Assembly: GCA_937965785.1 (NCBI GenBank)
Contig: CALCKT010000067.1
Span: forward strand, 1 to 64,000
Length of the DNA stretch: 64,000 nt
Source: an uncultured Propionibacteriaceae bacterium
GTDB taxonomy: Bacteria > Actinomycetota > Actinomycetes > Propionibacteriales > Propionibacteriaceae
Reading direction: 5' to 3'
Positions 51,548 through 63,472 of this stretch are shown in pieces (the stretch's first letter is position 1; each line of letters begins with the position of its first letter). The position numbers and the translations under genes are program-made. The notes under the pieces were generated by a model. That model saw only the letters and a list, made by a program, of their open reading frames with translations. It ran no database searches and was not told where the DNA came from.

Positions 51548-52675
51548 ATGAATTCCCTTCCCGCGCTGCTGGTTCTAGAGGATGGGCGTTCATTCCTTGG
51601 AAGATCCTTCGGCGCGGAGGGGGAGACCTTCGGGGAGTTGGTCTTCTCCACCGGGATGTCCGGCTACCAGGAAACCCTGACCGATCCCTCCTACCGGGGC
51701 CAGGTGGTGCTGGCCACCGCCCCGCACATCGGGAACACGGGCTGGAACGACGAGGACGACGAATCGGCCCGGATCCAGGTTGCGGGTTACGTGGTGCGCG
51801 ACCCGGCACCCCGGCCGTCGAACTGGCGCAGCCGCAGAAGCCTCGACGCGGAGCTCGCGAACCAGGGAATCGTCGGGATCCGTGACATCGACACCCGGGC
51901 CCTGACCCGGCACATCCGCTCTCTGGGGGCGATGCGGGTCGGGATCTCGACCCGCGAACTGAACCCGGACAGGCTGCGCGCCAAGGTACTGGAGCAGCCC
52001 GTGATGGCGGGCGCCGACCTGTGCGGTGAGGTTTCCACACCCGAGGCCAGGATCGTTCCCGCGGTGGGGGAGCGGCGTTTCACCGTGGCGGCCGTGGACC
52101 TCGGTATCAAGAGCATGACACCTGCGCAGATGGCGGCCCGCGGCATGGAGGTGCACATCCTGCCCGCGTTGACGAGCTTCGAGGAGATCTCCGCTCTGGA
52201 ACCCGACGGGGTTTTCTTCTCCAACGGTCCCGGCGACCCGGCCACGGCCGACGGCCCGGTGGCCGTGCTGAGGCAGGTGCTCGCCGCGGGCATCCCGTAC
52301 TTCGGGATCTGCTTCGGCAACCAGCTGTTCGGGCGCGCCCTCGGGTTCGGCACCTACAAGCTGAAGTTCGGTCACCGGGGCATCAACCAGCCGGTGTTGG
52401 ACCGCACCACCGGGAAGGTCGAGATCACCTCGCAGAACCACGGGTTCGCCGTCGATGCCCCCCTGGACCGGGTGGTGGACACCGAGTTCGGGCAGGCCAG
52501 TGTCTCCCACACGGGCCTCAACGACGACGTCGTCGAGGGTCTCGAACTGCACCGGGACGGGAAACTGGTTGCATTCTCCGTCCAGTACCACCCGGAGGCC
52601 GCGGCAGGGCCGCACGACGCCAACCACCTCTTCGACCGCTTCGCCGACCTCATGAGGAGCAGGGATGCGCGCTGA
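51548..52675 (+). CDS. carA: Carbamoyl phosphate synthase small subunit
   Basis: CarA supplies ammonia from glutamine for carbamoyl phosphate. The 375-residue protein has an N-terminal CarA domain (LEDGRSFLGRSFGAEGETFGELVFSTG region) and a class I glutaminase domain with the nucleophile Cys in FGICFGNQLFGRAL and the His-Glu pair in YHPEAAAGP. ATG 51548 has GGAGCG upstream. carB starts 50 nt later. Confidence 0.97.
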   Translation: MNSLPALLVLEDGRSFLGRSFGAEGETFGELVFSTGMSGYQETLTDPSYRGQVVLATAPHIGNTGWNDEDDESARIQVAGYVVRDPAPRPSNWRSRRSLDAELANQGIVGIRDIDTRALTRHIRSLGAMRVGISTRELNPDRLRAKVLEQPVMAGADLCGEVSTPEARIVPAVGERRFTVAAVDLGIKSMTPAQMAARGMEVHILPALTSFEEISALEPDGVFFSNGPGDPATADGPVAVLRQVLAAGIPYFGICFGNQLFGRALGFGTYKLKFGHRGINQPVLDRTTGKVEITSQNHGFAVDAPLDRVVDTEFGQASVSHTGLNDDVVEGLELHRDGKLVAFSVQYHPEAAAGPHDANHLFDRFADLMRSRDAR

Positions 52676-52725
52676 GCGGCACGAGAACCGGATCCTCACC
52701 CCCACCGAGTCACCTCAGGAGAGCC

Positions 52726-56024
<3,299 letters not shown>

Positions 56025-56028
<4 letters not shown>

Positions 56029-57077
56029 CGAGCCTGTTCACCCGTGCCGAGCTGGCCGCCTACCAGAAGCTGCTGCGACCGATCCTGTTCCGCTGGGCCG
56101 GGGGCGATCCGGAGGCGATCCACGAGGCCATGATCTCCTGGCTCGGCCACGTGCCCGCCACCCGCTCCGCCCAGGTGGCCAACCCCGTGACCGTCGCTGG
56201 AATCGAGTTCCCGAACCGGGTCGGGGTGGCCGCGGGACTGGACAAGGACGGGGTGGCCGCCGCGGCCTGGGCGCGATTCGGTTTCGGTCACGCGGAACTG
56301 GGAACCGTCACGGGACAGGCACAGCCCGGCAACCCCAGGCCTCGGATGTTCAGGGCCAGGGCCTCGCAGGGCGTCATCAACCGGATGGGGTTCAACAATC
56401 GCGGTGCCGATGCCCTGGCGGACCGGCTCCTGAAGCTCGGGGTGCAGCGCGGCAACCGCAGACTCGGCATCCCACTCGGCGTCTCGATCGGCAAGACCAA
56501 GGCCATCGCGCTGGTGGACGCCGCCTCGGACTATCTGGCCTCCCTGGATGCGCTGCGGGACCACGCCGACTACTTCGCCGTGAACGTCTCCAGCCCGAAC
56601 ACCCCCGGGTTGCGTTCCCTCCAGGCCGCGAAGGAACTGGAACAGCTACTCGGCTGCATCGTCGAATCGGCGTCACAGGGAACGGATCCCGTTCCGGTTT
56701 TCGTGAAACTCGCCCCCGACCTGGAACCCGGCCGGTTGACCGAGACCCTCGCCGTGATCAACGACTGCGGCGCGGCGGGAATCATAGCCACCAACACCAC
56801 CCTGAGCAGGGATGGCCTGGCCGCGGAGGACAGACACCTCGCCGGCGAGGAGGGGGGACTCAGCGGAGCCCCCTTGACCAGCAAGGCCCTGGCGTTCGTC
56901 GAACGGGTGGTTTCCGCCACCGACCTTCCCGTGATCGGGGTCGGGGGCATCATGTCGCCGCGCGACGGGATGCGGATGTTCGAGGCCGGGGCCGTACTGC
57001 TCCAGATCTACACGGGATTCATCTATGCCGGCCCCGCCCTGGTGCGGGGTCTCAACGACCTCCTGAGGTGCGCATGA
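56025..57077 (+). CDS. pyrD: Dihydroorotate dehydrogenase (quinone), class 2
   Basis: PyrD oxidises dihydroorotate and passes electrons to menaquinone at the membrane. The 350-residue protein has the amphipathic N-terminal helices of class 2 (YQKLLRPILFRW and PEAIHEAMISWLG), then NPVTVAGIEFPNRVGVAAGLDKDG, the Ser-containing VNVSSPNTPGLR motif of class 2, and GVGGIMS for the flavin phosphate. It is coupled to both carB (GTGA) and pyrF (ATGA). Confidence 0.97.
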
Positions 57078-57868
57078 GCTACACGAGAAGACTCTCAGAG
57101 ACAGTCAGGCGACGCGGGAACCTCTGCGTCGGCATCGACCCGATGCCATCGGTGCTGGCCGCCTGGGGATTGCCGACGGATGTGAAAGGGCTCGAGGCCT
57201 GCGCCCGGGGAATCGTGGAGGAACTGGGGGAGCGGATCGCGGTGTTCAAACCGCAGTCGGCCTTCTTCGAGGCCTTCGGCTCCCGAGGGGTCGCGGTGCT
57301 GGAACGGGTGCTGGCGGACATCCGCGAGACCGGTGCCATCAGCCTGCTGGACATCAAACGGGGCGACATCGGCTCCTCCATGACCGGTTACGCGACCGCC
57401 TACCTGGGGGAAGGCTCACCACTGGCGGCGGACGCCGTCACACTCAGCCCCTACCTCGGGGTGGGGGCGTTGCTTCCGGCAATCGACCTGGCCGTCGCGC
57501 AGGGCAGGGGGGTTTACGTGCTGGCGCGCACCTCCAATCCGGAGGGAACGAGGATCCAGCATCACGCGGCCCAGGTGGTGATCGACGAGATCACCGAACT
57601 CAACCCGGGCCGGGACCACGCGATCGGGCTGGTGGTGGGCGCCACCCACAGTGACCTGGGCTGCGACCTCTCCGGTTTCAACGCCTCGATCCTGGCGCCC
57701 GGCATCGGCGCCCAGGGCGGCACCGTCGAGGGTTTGGCGGCAACTTTCGGACCGGCTCTGGAACACGTGCTGCCGACCGCCAGCCGTGAGGTGATCGGCG
57801 GTGGCCGTGACGAACTCCACACCCGGGCCACGAGGCTGCTGGAGAAGGTGTCGTTGATGAAACCGTGA
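57074..57868 (+). CDS. pyrF: Orotidine 5'-phosphate decarboxylase, type 2
   Basis: PyrF decarboxylates OMP to UMP, the last step of the pathway. The 264-residue protein is the type 2 form found in actinobacteria and myxobacteria, with LLDIKRGDIGSS carrying the Asp93-Lys95-Asp98 catalytic set, VFKPQSAFFEAFG, and LAPGIGAQGG for phosphate binding. ATG 57074 lies in the pyrD stop. The car-pyrD-pyrF unit ends here. Confidence 0.96.
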   Translation: MSYTRRLSETVRRRGNLCVGIDPMPSVLAAWGLPTDVKGLEACARGIVEELGERIAVFKPQSAFFEAFGSRGVAVLERVLADIRETGAISLLDIKRGDIGSSMTGYATAYLGEGSPLAADAVTLSPYLGVGALLPAIDLAVAQGRGVYVLARTSNPEGTRIQHHAAQVVIDEITELNPGRDHAIGLVVGATHSDLGCDLSGFNASILAPGIGAQGGTVEGLAATFGPALEHVLPTASREVIGGGRDELHTRATRLLEKVSLMKP

Positions 57869-57923
57869 CCTTCTCCGGGCCATCGATTTTTCAGTTCTTC
57901 AAGTATCGGGAACACAAGAAGGG

Positions 57924-57929
57924 TAGATT
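57924..57929 (+). promoter_or_regulatory. -10 box of the mihF promoter
   Basis: TAGATT lies in an AT-rich patch 59 nt before the mihF ATG, giving a leader of about 52 nt with a hairpin. Confidence 0.5.
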
Positions 57930-57936
57930 TGTCAAG

Positions 57937-57954
57937 CAGGGGCATGAGCCCCCG
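57937..57954 (+). promoter_or_regulatory. Hairpin in the mihF leader
   Basis: GGGGC-ATGA-GCCCC forms a 5-bp core stem, extended by GC pairs past one A-C mismatch. It sits 8 nt after the -10 box, at the very 5' end of the predicted transcript, where it could protect the RNA. Confidence 0.4.
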
Positions 57955-57987
57955 CTAGGCCGGTCACTTATCCACGAAGGAGGACCG

Positions 57988-58299
57988 ATGGCCATTCCGC
58001 AACTGAGCACTGAACAGCTCGAATCAGCACGTGCCGCAGCGACGGAGGCGAGGCGCGCCCGGGCGCAGCTCAAGGATCAGGTCAAGTCTGGTGCCCTCAC
58101 GTTTCCCCAGGCTCTTGACCGGGCGACGGGGGACGAGGTCCTTTCCCGTGTGAAAGTGGTGGATCTGCTGCGCGCCCTACCCCGCGTCGGGATGACGCGG
58201 TCCCAGGAGATCATGGAAAGCCTCGACATCGCCCCGAACCGTCGTATCCGCGGTCTGGGGCGACATCAGATCGACCGGTTGAAGGAGCTCTTCTCCTAG
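57988..58299 (+). CDS. mihF: Actinobacterial integration host factor
   Basis: mIHF is the nucleoid-associated protein of actinobacteria; it bends DNA and supports phage integration and gene regulation. The 103-residue protein has the full family pattern: an N-terminal helix (LSTEQLESARAAATEARRAR), a linker (LKDQVKSG), and the H2TH-like core with VVDLLRALPRVGMTRSQEIME and RIRGLGRHQIDRL. ATG 57988 has AAGGAGG 7 nt upstream. It lies between pyrF and gmk, as in most actinobacteria. Confidence 0.96.
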   Translation: MAIPQLSTEQLESARAAATEARRARAQLKDQVKSGALTFPQALDRATGDEVLSRVKVVDLLRALPRVGMTRSQEIMESLDIAPNRRIRGLGRHQIDRLKELFS

Positions 58300-58400
58300 C
58301 CGGCCCCAGGGGCTCTGTGGAGTTCACGTCAGGAGGGGGTGGCGTGGTGAGGTACCGACATGACGGTCCTCGCTGCGCCATCTTCCTTTTGCGTAGCCTC

Positions 58401-58406
58401 TAGGAT
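58401..58406 (+). promoter_or_regulatory. -10 box of the leaderless gmk promoter
   Basis: TAGGAT ends 6 nt before the GTG at 58413. The 113-nt gap between mihF and gmk holds nothing else I recognise. Confidence 0.55.
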
Positions 58407-58412
58407 CGTCGG

Positions 58413-58976
58413 GTGCGTTCACCCAGACAACCCTCGGTTTGGATCATCTCCGGTCCCAGTGGCGTCGGCAAGGGCACCGTGTGTGCGAAGCTGCGCGAAC
58501 TACGCCCCGGCATCCACATTCCCGTTTCCCTCACCACCCGGCAGCCACGGCCGGGGGAGATCGACGGAATCAGTTACCACTTCGTGTCCGAGAACAGATT
58601 CCGGGAGATGGCGGCTTCCGGTGAGCTGCTGGAACACGCGGTGGTTCACGGCAGACACAGCTACGGCACACCCCGCAGAGACGTCTGCGATGCGATCGCC
58701 TCGGGCAGGGACGTGCTCCTGGAGATCGACATCCAGGGTGCGCGGCAGGTGAAGCAGAACCTCCCGGAAGCGAAGCTCGTGTTCATCGCGCCACCCTCGT
58801 GGGAGGAACTCGTCAGGCGTCTCGAGGGCCGGGGCACCGAGGACGCCTCCCAGGTGGAACGCAGGCTCACGACGGCCCGGGTGGAACTGGAGGCCCGGGA
58901 GGAAGCGGATTTCGTGGTCGTGAATGATCGGATCGAGAACACCGCCCAGGCTTTGATAGTCTTGATGGGCTTGTGA
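58413..58976 (+). CDS. gmk: Guanylate kinase
   Basis: Gmk phosphorylates GMP to GDP. The 187-residue protein has the P-loop GPSGVGKGT with Lys20, the GMP-binding TTRQPRPGEIDGISYHFV segment, and the IDIQGARQVK motif. GTG 58413 follows a TAGGAT box by 6 nt. rpoZ lies 35 nt downstream, the usual pairing. Confidence 0.97.
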   Translation: MRSPRQPSVWIISGPSGVGKGTVCAKLRELRPGIHIPVSLTTRQPRPGEIDGISYHFVSENRFREMAASGELLEHAVVHGRHSYGTPRRDVCDAIASGRDVLLEIDIQGARQVKQNLPEAKLVFIAPPSWEELVRRLEGRGTEDASQVERRLTTARVELEAREEADFVVVNDRIENTAQALIVLMGL

Positions 58977-59011
58977 CCGCAAGCCATCACTCGACTCTGC
59001 AGAGGTAGATC

Positions 59012-59359
59012 TTGAGCACCAATCCTGAAGGCATCACCAACCCCCCGATCGACGATCTGCTGGAGAAGGTGGATTCAAAGTACCGGCTGGTGATCTTTGC
59101 AGCCAAACGGGCAAGGCAGATCAACGCCTACTACTCCCAGCTCGGTGAGGGACTTCTGGAGAACGTCGGTCCTCTGGTCAGCGTCGCGCCCCAGGAGAAA
59201 CCGCTCTCCGTCGCCCTGCGCGAACTGCAGGACGACCTGCTCCAGTACACCCAGATCGACCCGGAGGCCGAGGCCGCCGAACGCGCCGCCGCCGAGGCCG
59301 ACCCGGCCTTCACCTTCGTGGACCCGTTCGCAGAGCTCGAAGCCAATTCCCCCTCCTGA
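59012..59359 (+). CDS. rpoZ: RNA polymerase omega subunit
   Basis: Omega aids assembly of RNA polymerase. The 115-residue protein has the family core: PPIDDLLEKVDSKYRLVIFAAKRARQINAYY and KPLSVALRELQDDLL. The start is TTG at 59012 with AGAGG 6 nt upstream; no ATG or GTG lies in frame before the conserved core. The acidic Ala- and Glu-rich C-terminal tail is usual. In many actinobacteria coaBC follows; here metK does. Confidence 0.95.
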   Translation: MSTNPEGITNPPIDDLLEKVDSKYRLVIFAAKRARQINAYYSQLGEGLLENVGPLVSVAPQEKPLSVALRELQDDLLQYTQIDPEAEAAERAAAEADPAFTFVDPFAELEANSPS

Positions 59360-59392
59360 TCCTCACAACACACCCCGGGAAGGAGCTCAGCA

Positions 59393-60583
59393 TTGAGCCG
59401 CCTGTTCACGTCCGAGTCGGTAACCGAAGGGCATCCCGACAAGATCGCCGATTCCATTTCCGATGCCGTCCTGGACGCTCTCCTCGCGGAGGACTCGGCT
59501 GCCCGGGTGGCGGTCGAAACCCTGATCACGACCGGCCTGGTGGTGGTCGCCGGTGAGGTTTCCACCACCGCGTGGGCGGATGTGGCCACCATGGTTCGGC
59601 AACGCATCCTGGAGATCGGCTACAACAGTTCCCGGGTCGGTTTCGACGGGGCGTCGTGCGGGGTTACGGTGGCCATCGGCTCCCAGTCACCCGACATCGC
59701 CGGTGGTGTGAACGATTCCCTGGAGGTCCGCAACCACGAGGACGGGGACGCTGCCAGCCGTCAGGGGGCCGGTGACCAGGGGCTGATGTTCGGCTACGCC
59801 TGCGACGAGACCGAGCAGCTGATGCCCCTGCCCATCCACCTGGCCCACAGGCTCGCGGCCCGCCTGACCGATGTCCGCAAGCAGGGGGTGCTCGACTATC
59901 TGCGTCCCGACGGGAAAACCCAGGTCACGGTCCGCTACGAGGGCGGCAAACCCGTCGGAATCGACACCGTCGTGGTTTCCACGCAACACGAAGAGGGGGT
60001 CTCCCTGACGGATGTGATGACCCCGGAGATCACCCGCGAGGTCATCCTTCCCGTGCTGGGGGAGCACGGATACGACGGGGCCACGCCCCGGATCTTCGTG
60101 AACCCCTCGGGGAAGTTCGTCATCGGCGGCCCGATGGGTGACGCGGGAGTCACGGGACGCAAGATCATCGTCGACACCTACGGGGGCATGGCCCGGCACG
60201 GCGGAGGCGCGTTCTCCGGCAAGGACCCCTCCAAGGTGGACCGCTCCGCCGCCTACGCCACCCGATGGGTGGCCAAGAACGTGGTGGCCTCCGGGCTGGC
60301 CGAGCGCTGCGAGGTCCAGGTCGCCTACGCCATCGGCCGGGCCCACCCGGTCGGTTTCCACCTGAACACCTTCGGAACCGGGAAAGTACCCAACGAGCAG
60401 ATCGTGGAAGCGGTGAACACCACCTTCGACCTGCGGCCCGCCAGCATCATCGCCGACCTCGACCTGCTGCGCCCCATCTACCGGCAGTTCTCCACCCTCG
60501 GGCATTTCGGACGCACCGAGGCGGACGCCACGTGGGAGCGCACCGACCGCGCGGAGGCGCTGGCGAGGGCGGTTAAGGGCTGA
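59393..60583 (+). CDS. metK: S-adenosylmethionine synthetase
   Basis: MetK makes S-adenosylmethionine from methionine and ATP. The 396-residue protein starts FTSESVTEGHPDKIADSISD, has GAGDQGLMFGYA near 125 and GGGAFSGKDPSKVDRSAAYA near 270, both diagnostic. The start codon is TTG 59393, supported by AAGGAG 7 nt upstream. The 33-nt gap after rpoZ is too short for a SAM riboswitch. priA begins 2 nt after the stop. Confidence 0.97.
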   Translation: MSRLFTSESVTEGHPDKIADSISDAVLDALLAEDSAARVAVETLITTGLVVVAGEVSTTAWADVATMVRQRILEIGYNSSRVGFDGASCGVTVAIGSQSPDIAGGVNDSLEVRNHEDGDAASRQGAGDQGLMFGYACDETEQLMPLPIHLAHRLAARLTDVRKQGVLDYLRPDGKTQVTVRYEGGKPVGIDTVVVSTQHEEGVSLTDVMTPEITREVILPVLGEHGYDGATPRIFVNPSGKFVIGGPMGDAGVTGRKIIVDTYGGMARHGGGAFSGKDPSKVDRSAAYATRWVAKNVVASGLAERCEVQVAYAIGRAHPVGFHLNTFGTGKVPNEQIVEAVNTTFDLRPASIIADLDLLRPIYRQFSTLGHFGRTEADATWERTDRAEALARAVKG

Positions 60584-60585
60584 GC

Positions 60586-62547
60586 GTGTCGGCCACGCTG
60601 TTCGAGGTTCCGGCCGCCGAACAGGTCGCCAAGGTGGCGGTCGATGTCCCGCTCGCGCATCTGGATCGTCTCTTCGACTACCGCATCCCCGGGAAACTCC
60701 TCGAGGAAGCCCGCCCGGGGGTTCGGGTCACCGTGCCCTTCGCCGGGCAGGTGGTGGATGGCTGGCTGGTTTCCGTCGGTGACCCGGAGACCGACGGGAA
60801 ACTGGCCGATCTGCGTTCGGTGATCTCCCCGGAACGGATCCTGACCCCGGGGCTCTTTGAGCTGATCCGGGCGGTCGCCGACCACTATGCGGGCACCTGG
60901 TGGGATGTGGCGCGCCTGGCGATCCCGCCCCGCCACTCGAAAATCGAGAAGCAGGAACAACGTGCCTGGCCGGTTCCCGGGCCCGGGGGAACGGCGGAGA
61001 TCCTGCCGGGTTTCCCGGGAGGTTCCGAACTGCTCACAGCACTGGCGGAAGGTGGCGCTCCGCGTGCCTTCTGGCAGGTTCCGTGCGTCGCCGGCCCGCC
61101 GGGGGATCTCACCGGAGGGGTGCTGGAGGCCGTTTCGGCAACCCTGGCCTCGGGACGCGGGGCGCTGGTCCTGTTCCCGACGATCCGGGGCATGGAGGCC
61201 GGCGCCGCCCGGCTGGAGCGGCTTCTGGGGCAGGGTTGTGTGGCGCGGCTCAGCTGGGAACTCAGCAGGGGGCTGCGTTACGAGAACTACCTGGCGTGTT
61301 CGCGCGGCCGGGCCAGGGTCGTGGTGGGAACCCAGTCGGCGGTTTTCGCCCCCCTGTCCGACCCTGGCCTGATAGTGGTGGTTGACGACGGCAACGAGGG
61401 GCACTGCTTCGAACGGTTCCCCCGCCCGCATGTGCGTTCGGTGGCGATGATCCGGGCCGTTCAGGAAGGCTGCGCGCTGCTTCTGGCCTCACATGCCCGC
61501 TCCTGCGAGGCGCAGGGGCTGATCGAGCGTCAATGGCTCCGGGAACTGGCCCTGCCGCCGCGGGAGATGCGCCGCATCGGCCCGGCGCTCCGGTCGGTGC
61601 CCGGAACCCAGGCGAGCAATCCCGGTGGGACCCGGATGCGGCTTCCCCGCCAGGCCTTCGAACACCTGCGGATCCGGCTGGCCTCCGGGCCGGTGCTGGT
61701 CTCAGTGGCCCGGGCCGGGCATTCCTCGGGTCTTCGCTGCCAGCGTTGCCGGGGGAGGGCGACCTGCCCCAGGTGCGGTGGTCCGTTGATCCGGCCGTCG
61801 CGGGACCGGCTGCTCTGCCGCCTGTGCGGACACACCCCGGTCAGGTTCGAGTGCACCCGCTGTCATGCCACCGGGTTGCGGGCCCCGATCGCGGGTTCGG
61901 AACGCACCGCGGAGGAACTGGGGAAGGCTTTTCCCGGGGTACGGGTGATGAACTCCTCGGCGGAACGGATCCGTTCCGGGGTATCGGGGGAACCGGCGAT
62001 TGTCGTCGCCACCCCCGGGGGGGAGCCCGCGGTCCCGGGCGGATACGCGGGAGCCCTGATCCTCGACGCGGAACTGGCCCTGTCCCGCGCGGATCTGCGG
62101 GTTGGTGAGGAAACCCTGCGCCGCTGGTGCCAAGTGGCCTGTCTGGTGCGACCCGCGTTCGACGGGGGCGGGATCCTGATCGTCGGTCCCTCGGAGGACC
62201 CCGTGGTTCAGGCGCTGCTCCGGGCCGACCCCGGGGGATTCGCCGCCCGGGAACTGGCCGATCGCGCCGCGGCCGGCCTGCCCCCTGCCGTCAAGGCGGT
62301 TCAGGTGGGTGGCGACCCGGATGCGGTGGCGGCCTTCCTGGACAACGACCCGTTCACCGGAGCCGAGGTGCTGGGGCCCACCCTGGTGCGGGAGGATCCC
62401 GATCCGGAGGCCATGTCCTTGCTGCGCTGCCCCTTGGAGAAGGGTCGCGAACTGGTGAGGGCGGTAAAACACGCGGCCGCCATCCGGTCGGCCCGCAAGG
62501 AGGGTGGCCGGTTGTTCCTGCAGGTCGACCCGATGACCCTCACGTGA
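60586..62547 (+). CDS. priA: Primosomal protein N' (PriA), with degenerate ATPase motifs
   Basis: PriA recognises stalled forks and reloads the helicase. The 653-residue protein keeps the N-terminal DNA-binding domain (VAKVAVDVPLAHLDRLFDYRIP) and the zinc-binding Cys pairs between 61735 and 61870 (CQRC, CPRC, CRLC, CTRC). The helicase core has no Walker A GKT where AGPPGDLTGG stands, and no DEAH: the Walker B position reads VVVDDGNEG. Actinobacterial PriA proteins are known to lack these motifs, so it probably acts without helicase activity. It is 2 nt after metK and 10 nt before fmt. Confidence 0.93.
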   Translation: MSATLFEVPAAEQVAKVAVDVPLAHLDRLFDYRIPGKLLEEARPGVRVTVPFAGQVVDGWLVSVGDPETDGKLADLRSVISPERILTPGLFELIRAVADHYAGTWWDVARLAIPPRHSKIEKQEQRAWPVPGPGGTAEILPGFPGGSELLTALAEGGAPRAFWQVPCVAGPPGDLTGGVLEAVSATLASGRGALVLFPTIRGMEAGAARLERLLGQGCVARLSWELSRGLRYENYLACSRGRARVVVGTQSAVFAPLSDPGLIVVVDDGNEGHCFERFPRPHVRSVAMIRAVQEGCALLLASHARSCEAQGLIERQWLRELALPPREMRRIGPALRSVPGTQASNPGGTRMRLPRQAFEHLRIRLASGPVLVSVARAGHSSGLRCQRCRGRATCPRCGGPLIRPSRDRLLCRLCGHTPVRFECTRCHATGLRAPIAGSERTAEELGKAFPGVRVMNSSAERIRSGVSGEPAIVVATPGGEPAVPGGYAGALILDAELALSRADLRVGEETLRRWCQVACLVRPAFDGGGILIVGPSEDPVVQALLRADPGGFAARELADRAAAGLPPAVKAVQVGGDPDAVAAFLDNDPFTGAEVLGPTLVREDPDPEAMSLLRCPLEKGRELVRAVKHAAAIRSARKEGGRLFLQVDPMTLT

Positions 62548-62557
62548 GGAGGAAACC

Positions 62558-63472
62558 ATGAAACTGGTGTTCGCGGGCACCCCCGGGATTGCCGTGCCGA
62601 GCCTCGAGGCCCTGGTGGGTTCGAGACACGAGGTGGTGGCGGTGGTCACCCGGCCGGACGCCACGGCGGGCCGGGGACGCCGGCTCACTCCCTCGCCGGT
62701 GGCGATCCGGGCGGCGGAACTCGGGCTCGAGGTCCTCAAACCCGGCCATCCCCGGGACCCGGAGTTCCGGTCCCGGTTGAGGGAGTTGAACCCGGATGTG
62801 TGTGCGGTGGTCGCATACGGTGCCCTGCTGCCCACCTCGGTCCTCGAGATCCCGGCCCAGGGCTGGATCAACCTGCATTTCTCCCTGCTGCCCAGGTGGC
62901 GGGGAGCGGCCCCGGTGCAGCGGGCCGTGATGGCCGGCGATACCGAGATCGGAACTTCCTGTTTCCGCATCGTCCGGGAACTCGACGCGGGGGACGTCTA
63001 CCGGATCGCCGCCCGCCCCATGCCGGAGGCCACAGCGGGGGAGCTGCTCGAACTGCTCGCGGTCTCGGGGGCCGCCCAGCTCGTCGAGACCATCGACGCC
63101 GTCGAGGCGGGTGAGATCCCCGTGCCCCAGGAAACCGTCGGGGTGACCCGGGCCGCGAAGATCACGGTGGAGGAGGCGCGGGTGGATTTCACCCGGCCGG
63201 CGGCCGAGGTCCGCAACCACATCCTCGGTTGCTCCCCGGACCCGGGGGCCTGGTGCGAGCTGAACGGAAAACGACTCAAGCTGTACCGGGCGCGGCTCGC
63301 CGATGTCCAGTTCATCCCGGCGCCCGGGGAACTGCACGTGACCAAACGCCAGGTCTTCGTCGGAGCGGGTGACGGTGTTCTCGAGCTGCTGGAGGTCCAG
63401 GCCCCGGGCAAACGGCGAATGGCGGCCATCGACTGGGCCCGTTCCGGTGCCGCCTCGGGGAGGCTCGTGTGA
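62558..63472 (+). CDS. fmt: Methionyl-tRNA formyltransferase
   Basis: Fmt formylates initiator Met-tRNA. The 304-residue protein has the N-terminal formyltransferase domain, with MKLVFAGTPGIAVPSLEAL at the start and INLHFSLLPRWRGAAPVQRA with the catalytic Asn and His near 105-110, and a C-terminal OB domain. GAGGAGGAAA precedes ATG 62558. It overlaps rsmB by 4 nt (GTGA); priA-fmt-rsmB is a common order. Confidence 0.97.
   Translation: MKLVFAGTPGIAVPSLEALVGSRHEVVAVVTRPDATAGRGRRLTPSPVAIRAAELGLEVLKPGHPRDPEFRSRLRELNPDVCAVVAYGALLPTSVLEIPAQGWINLHFSLLPRWRGAAPVQRAVMAGDTEIGTSCFRIVRELDAGDVYRIAARPMPEATAGELLELLAVSGAAQLVETIDAVEAGEIPVPQETVGVTRAAKITVEEARVDFTRPAAEVRNHILGCSPDPGAWCELNGKRLKLYRARLADVQFIPAPGELHVTKRQVFVGAGDGVLELLEVQAPGKRRMAAIDWARSGAASGRLV

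Noticed and set aside
59360..59392. SAM riboswitch before metK
   Set aside because: Only 33 nt separate rpoZ and metK, too short for any known SAM riboswitch, and the space holds an ordinary ribosome site.
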